Part shown: piece after piece, positions 4,718 through 6,196 of the stretch
Position numbering within the stretch: position 1 is the first letter of the stretch
How the letters are laid out: each line of letters begins with the position of its first letter
Assembly: GCA_002422745.1 (NCBI GenBank)
Contig: DITH01000026.1
Location: forward strand, 4,575-10,770
DNA: 6,196 bases
Direction of reading: 5' to 3'
DNA from: Alphaproteobacteria bacterium UBA6189
Lineage (GTDB): Bacteria > Pseudomonadota > Alphaproteobacteria > Rickettsiales > UBA3002
Made by a program: the position numbers and the translations under genes
The notes under the pieces: generated by a model
Database searches by the model: none
What the model was told of the DNA's origin: nothing
What the model saw: the letters and a program-made list of their open reading frames with translations, nothing else

Positions 4718-6196
4718 GCGATGCAGACGCACAACCGCCCAAAGGCCGCCTCAGTAACCTGCGCTACCTGATGCGCTACCTGCGCCCGTACCGTCGCGGC
4801 GTGATCGGTGCCACTGTTGCGCTCATCTGCACCTCAAGCGGCGTGCTTAGCATGGGCTATGCATTTCGCTACCTGATCGATGAAGGCATCGCCAAAGGCG
4901 ACCCAGCGCTTCTGGGCACCGGCTATATCATCCTGCTTGGCGTGGTGGTCATCCTCGCCGCGGCCACCTACGCGCGTTACATGCTCGTTTCCTGGGTGGG
5001 TGAGCGGGTCGTGGCCGATATCCGCCGCGACGTGTTTGCCCGTATTCTGTCGATGGATACCTTGTTTTTCGAATCCACCCGCACCGGCGACCTACTGTCA
5101 CGCCTCACTACTGACACCACCTTGCTGCAAAGCGTCGTTGGCTCCTCCGTATCGATTTTCCTGCGCAACACACTGCTCTTTGTCGGCGGGCTGACCTTAC
5201 TATTCATCACCTCCGTCCGCCTGTCGAACTATGTACTCCTCATGCTGCCGCTGGTGATCCTGCCCATCATCGTATTGGGCCGCCGCGTCCGCTCCCTGTC
5301 GCGCGCCACGCAAAACAAAGTGGCCGATCTGTCGAGCAGCGCAGAGGAATCCATCAGCGCCATTCGTACCATTCACGCCATGGCGCTGGAAGACGCCGAA
5401 TCCCAACGGTTCGGGCGCATGGTGGAAGAGACGCTGCGCACCGCACTCGCCCGTATCCGCATGCGCGCCTTACTCACCGCTATTGTCATCTGCCTGGTGT
5501 TCGGCGCCGTGATTACCGTGCTCTATATTGGCGGACAGGATGTCGTCGCCGGGCGCATCAGTGCTGGTGACCTCTCAGCCTTTATTTTCTACGCCGTGGT
5601 GGTTGCGGGCGCGCTTGGCGCCGTCAGCGAAGTCATCGGCGAGTTGCAGCGTGCCGCCGGGGCGACCGAGCGCCTGATGGAACTGATGCAGCTGAGCCCC
5701 ACCATCGCCGCTCCGGCCGAACCGTACCGTTTTACCCGCAAGCCGCAGGCTCGCCTGTCGTTCGAGCACATCACGTTTCACTACCCGTCGCGGCCAGAAA
5801 CGGCGGCCCTCAGCAACCTTTCCTTCCGTATCGAGCCGGGCGAAACGGTGGCTATCGTCGGCCCATCCGGCGCTGGAAAAACCACGGTGTTCCAGTTACT
5901 GCTACGGTTTTACGACCCGCAATTCGGCATCATCCGTATCGACGGGCACGATATCCGCACCCTCGATCCGCGCGAATGGCGCTCGCATATCGGCATGGTG
6001 CCGCAAGACCCAGTTATTTTCTCAGCCGACGGCTGGACGAATATCCGCGCCGGCAAACCCGACGCCACCGATGAAGAAGTCATCGCTGCGGCGCGTACCG
6101 CCTCCGCCCTCGCCTTCCTCGAAGCACTGCCCAACGGGCTTTCCACCCATCTCGGCGAAAAGGGCGTGCGGCTTTCCGGCGGGCAGCGCCAGCGTA
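4714..6196 (+). CDS. ABC exporter half-transporter, MsbA-related (TIGR02204-like), 3' end outside window
   Basis: 494 residues are visible before the window ends. The N-terminal part is an ABCB-type exporter membrane domain with about six helices near 30-51, 68-90, 148-167, 172-190, 252-274 and 286-307. The TGDLLSRL stretch at 124-131, followed by DTTLLQSVVGSS, is typical of the MsbA-related proteins common in Alphaproteobacteria. The nucleotide-binding domain starts near 348. It has an A-loop Tyr in FHYPSR (Y357), Walker A GPSGAGKTT (383-391, K389), the Q-loop Gln in VPQDP (Q431) and the signature LSGGQRQR (487-494). Walker B, the D-loop and the switch His lie beyond the edge. It would act as a homodimer (or heterodimer) in the inner membrane, using ATP to export a lipid or other hydrophobic molecule; the substrate is unknown. 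ATG 4714 overlaps the cyaY stop, no strong ribosome binding site is seen, and coupling is likely. Confidence 0.94.
   Translation, partial: MSDADAQPPKGRLSNLRYLMRYLRPYRRGVIGATVALICTSSGVLSMGYAFRYLIDEGIAKGDPALLGTGYIILLGVVVILAAATYARYMLVSWVGERVVADIRRDVFARILSMDTLFFESTRTGDLLSRLTTDTTLLQSVVGSSVSIFLRNTLLFVGGLTLLFITSVRLSNYVLLMLPLVILPIIVLGRRVRSLSRATQNKVADLSSSAEESISAIRTIHAMALEDAESQRFGRMVEETLRTALARIRMRALLTAIVICLVFGAVITVLYIGGQDVVAGRISAGDLSAFIFYAVVVAGALGAVSEVIGELQRAAGATERLMELMQLSPTIAAPAEPYRFTRKPQARLSFEHITFHYPSRPETAALSNLSFRIEPGETVAIVGPSGAGKTTVFQLLLRFYDPQFGIIRIDGHDIRTLDPREWRSHIGMVPQDPVIFSADGWTNIRAGKPDATDEEVIAAARTASALAFLEALPNGLSTHLGEKGVRLSGGQRQR

Overview
The window looks like a chromosomal segment of a GC-rich alphaproteobacterium. 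The evidence is the family-level look of the housekeeping proteins: a bifunctional PBP1A of the shorter type, a CyaY/frataxin, and an MsbA-related ABC exporter with the TGDLLSRLTTDTTLLQSVVGSS stretch I associate with alphaproteobacterial members. No rRNA, tRNA, IS element, CRISPR array or phage gene was seen. The lineage is an inference from protein character; no marker gene fixes it.

Layout. (1) Positions 1-377 (+) hold the C-terminal part of a YgjP/DUF45-type zinc metallopeptidase, cut by the window edge. (2) Positions 412-1143 and 1222-2016 (+) are two tandem, related proteins with type IV pilin-like (prepilin) N-termini and large, cysteine-containing, Gly/Asn/Asp-rich secreted domains. 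They form the accessory-looking part of the window. (3) Positions 2023-4299 (-) encode a complete class A penicillin-binding protein that converges on the second pilin gene with only 6 bp between stop codons. (4) Positions 4300-4396 are a short divergent intergenic region carrying a centred inverted repeat. (5) Positions 4397-4717 (+) encode the iron-binding protein CyaY. (6) From 4714 (+) an ABC exporter half-transporter overlaps the cyaY stop codon and runs off the right edge just after its LSGGQ signature.

How the genes relate. PBP1A builds and cross-links peptidoglycan in the periplasm. CyaY handles iron for Fe-S cluster assembly in the cytoplasm. The ABC protein is an inner-membrane exporter probably translated together with CyaY. 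The pilin-like pair would need a prepilin peptidase and a type IV pilus or type II secretion-like assembly machine encoded elsewhere; none is visible here.

Most worth a second look are the pilin pair and the cyaY-ABC coupling. The pilins share a short block of almost identical DNA inside otherwise diverged genes, have different leader peptides (one very short with Gly at -1, one of 18 residues with Ala at -1), and differ in base composition. I found no clear evidence of a wholly new system.
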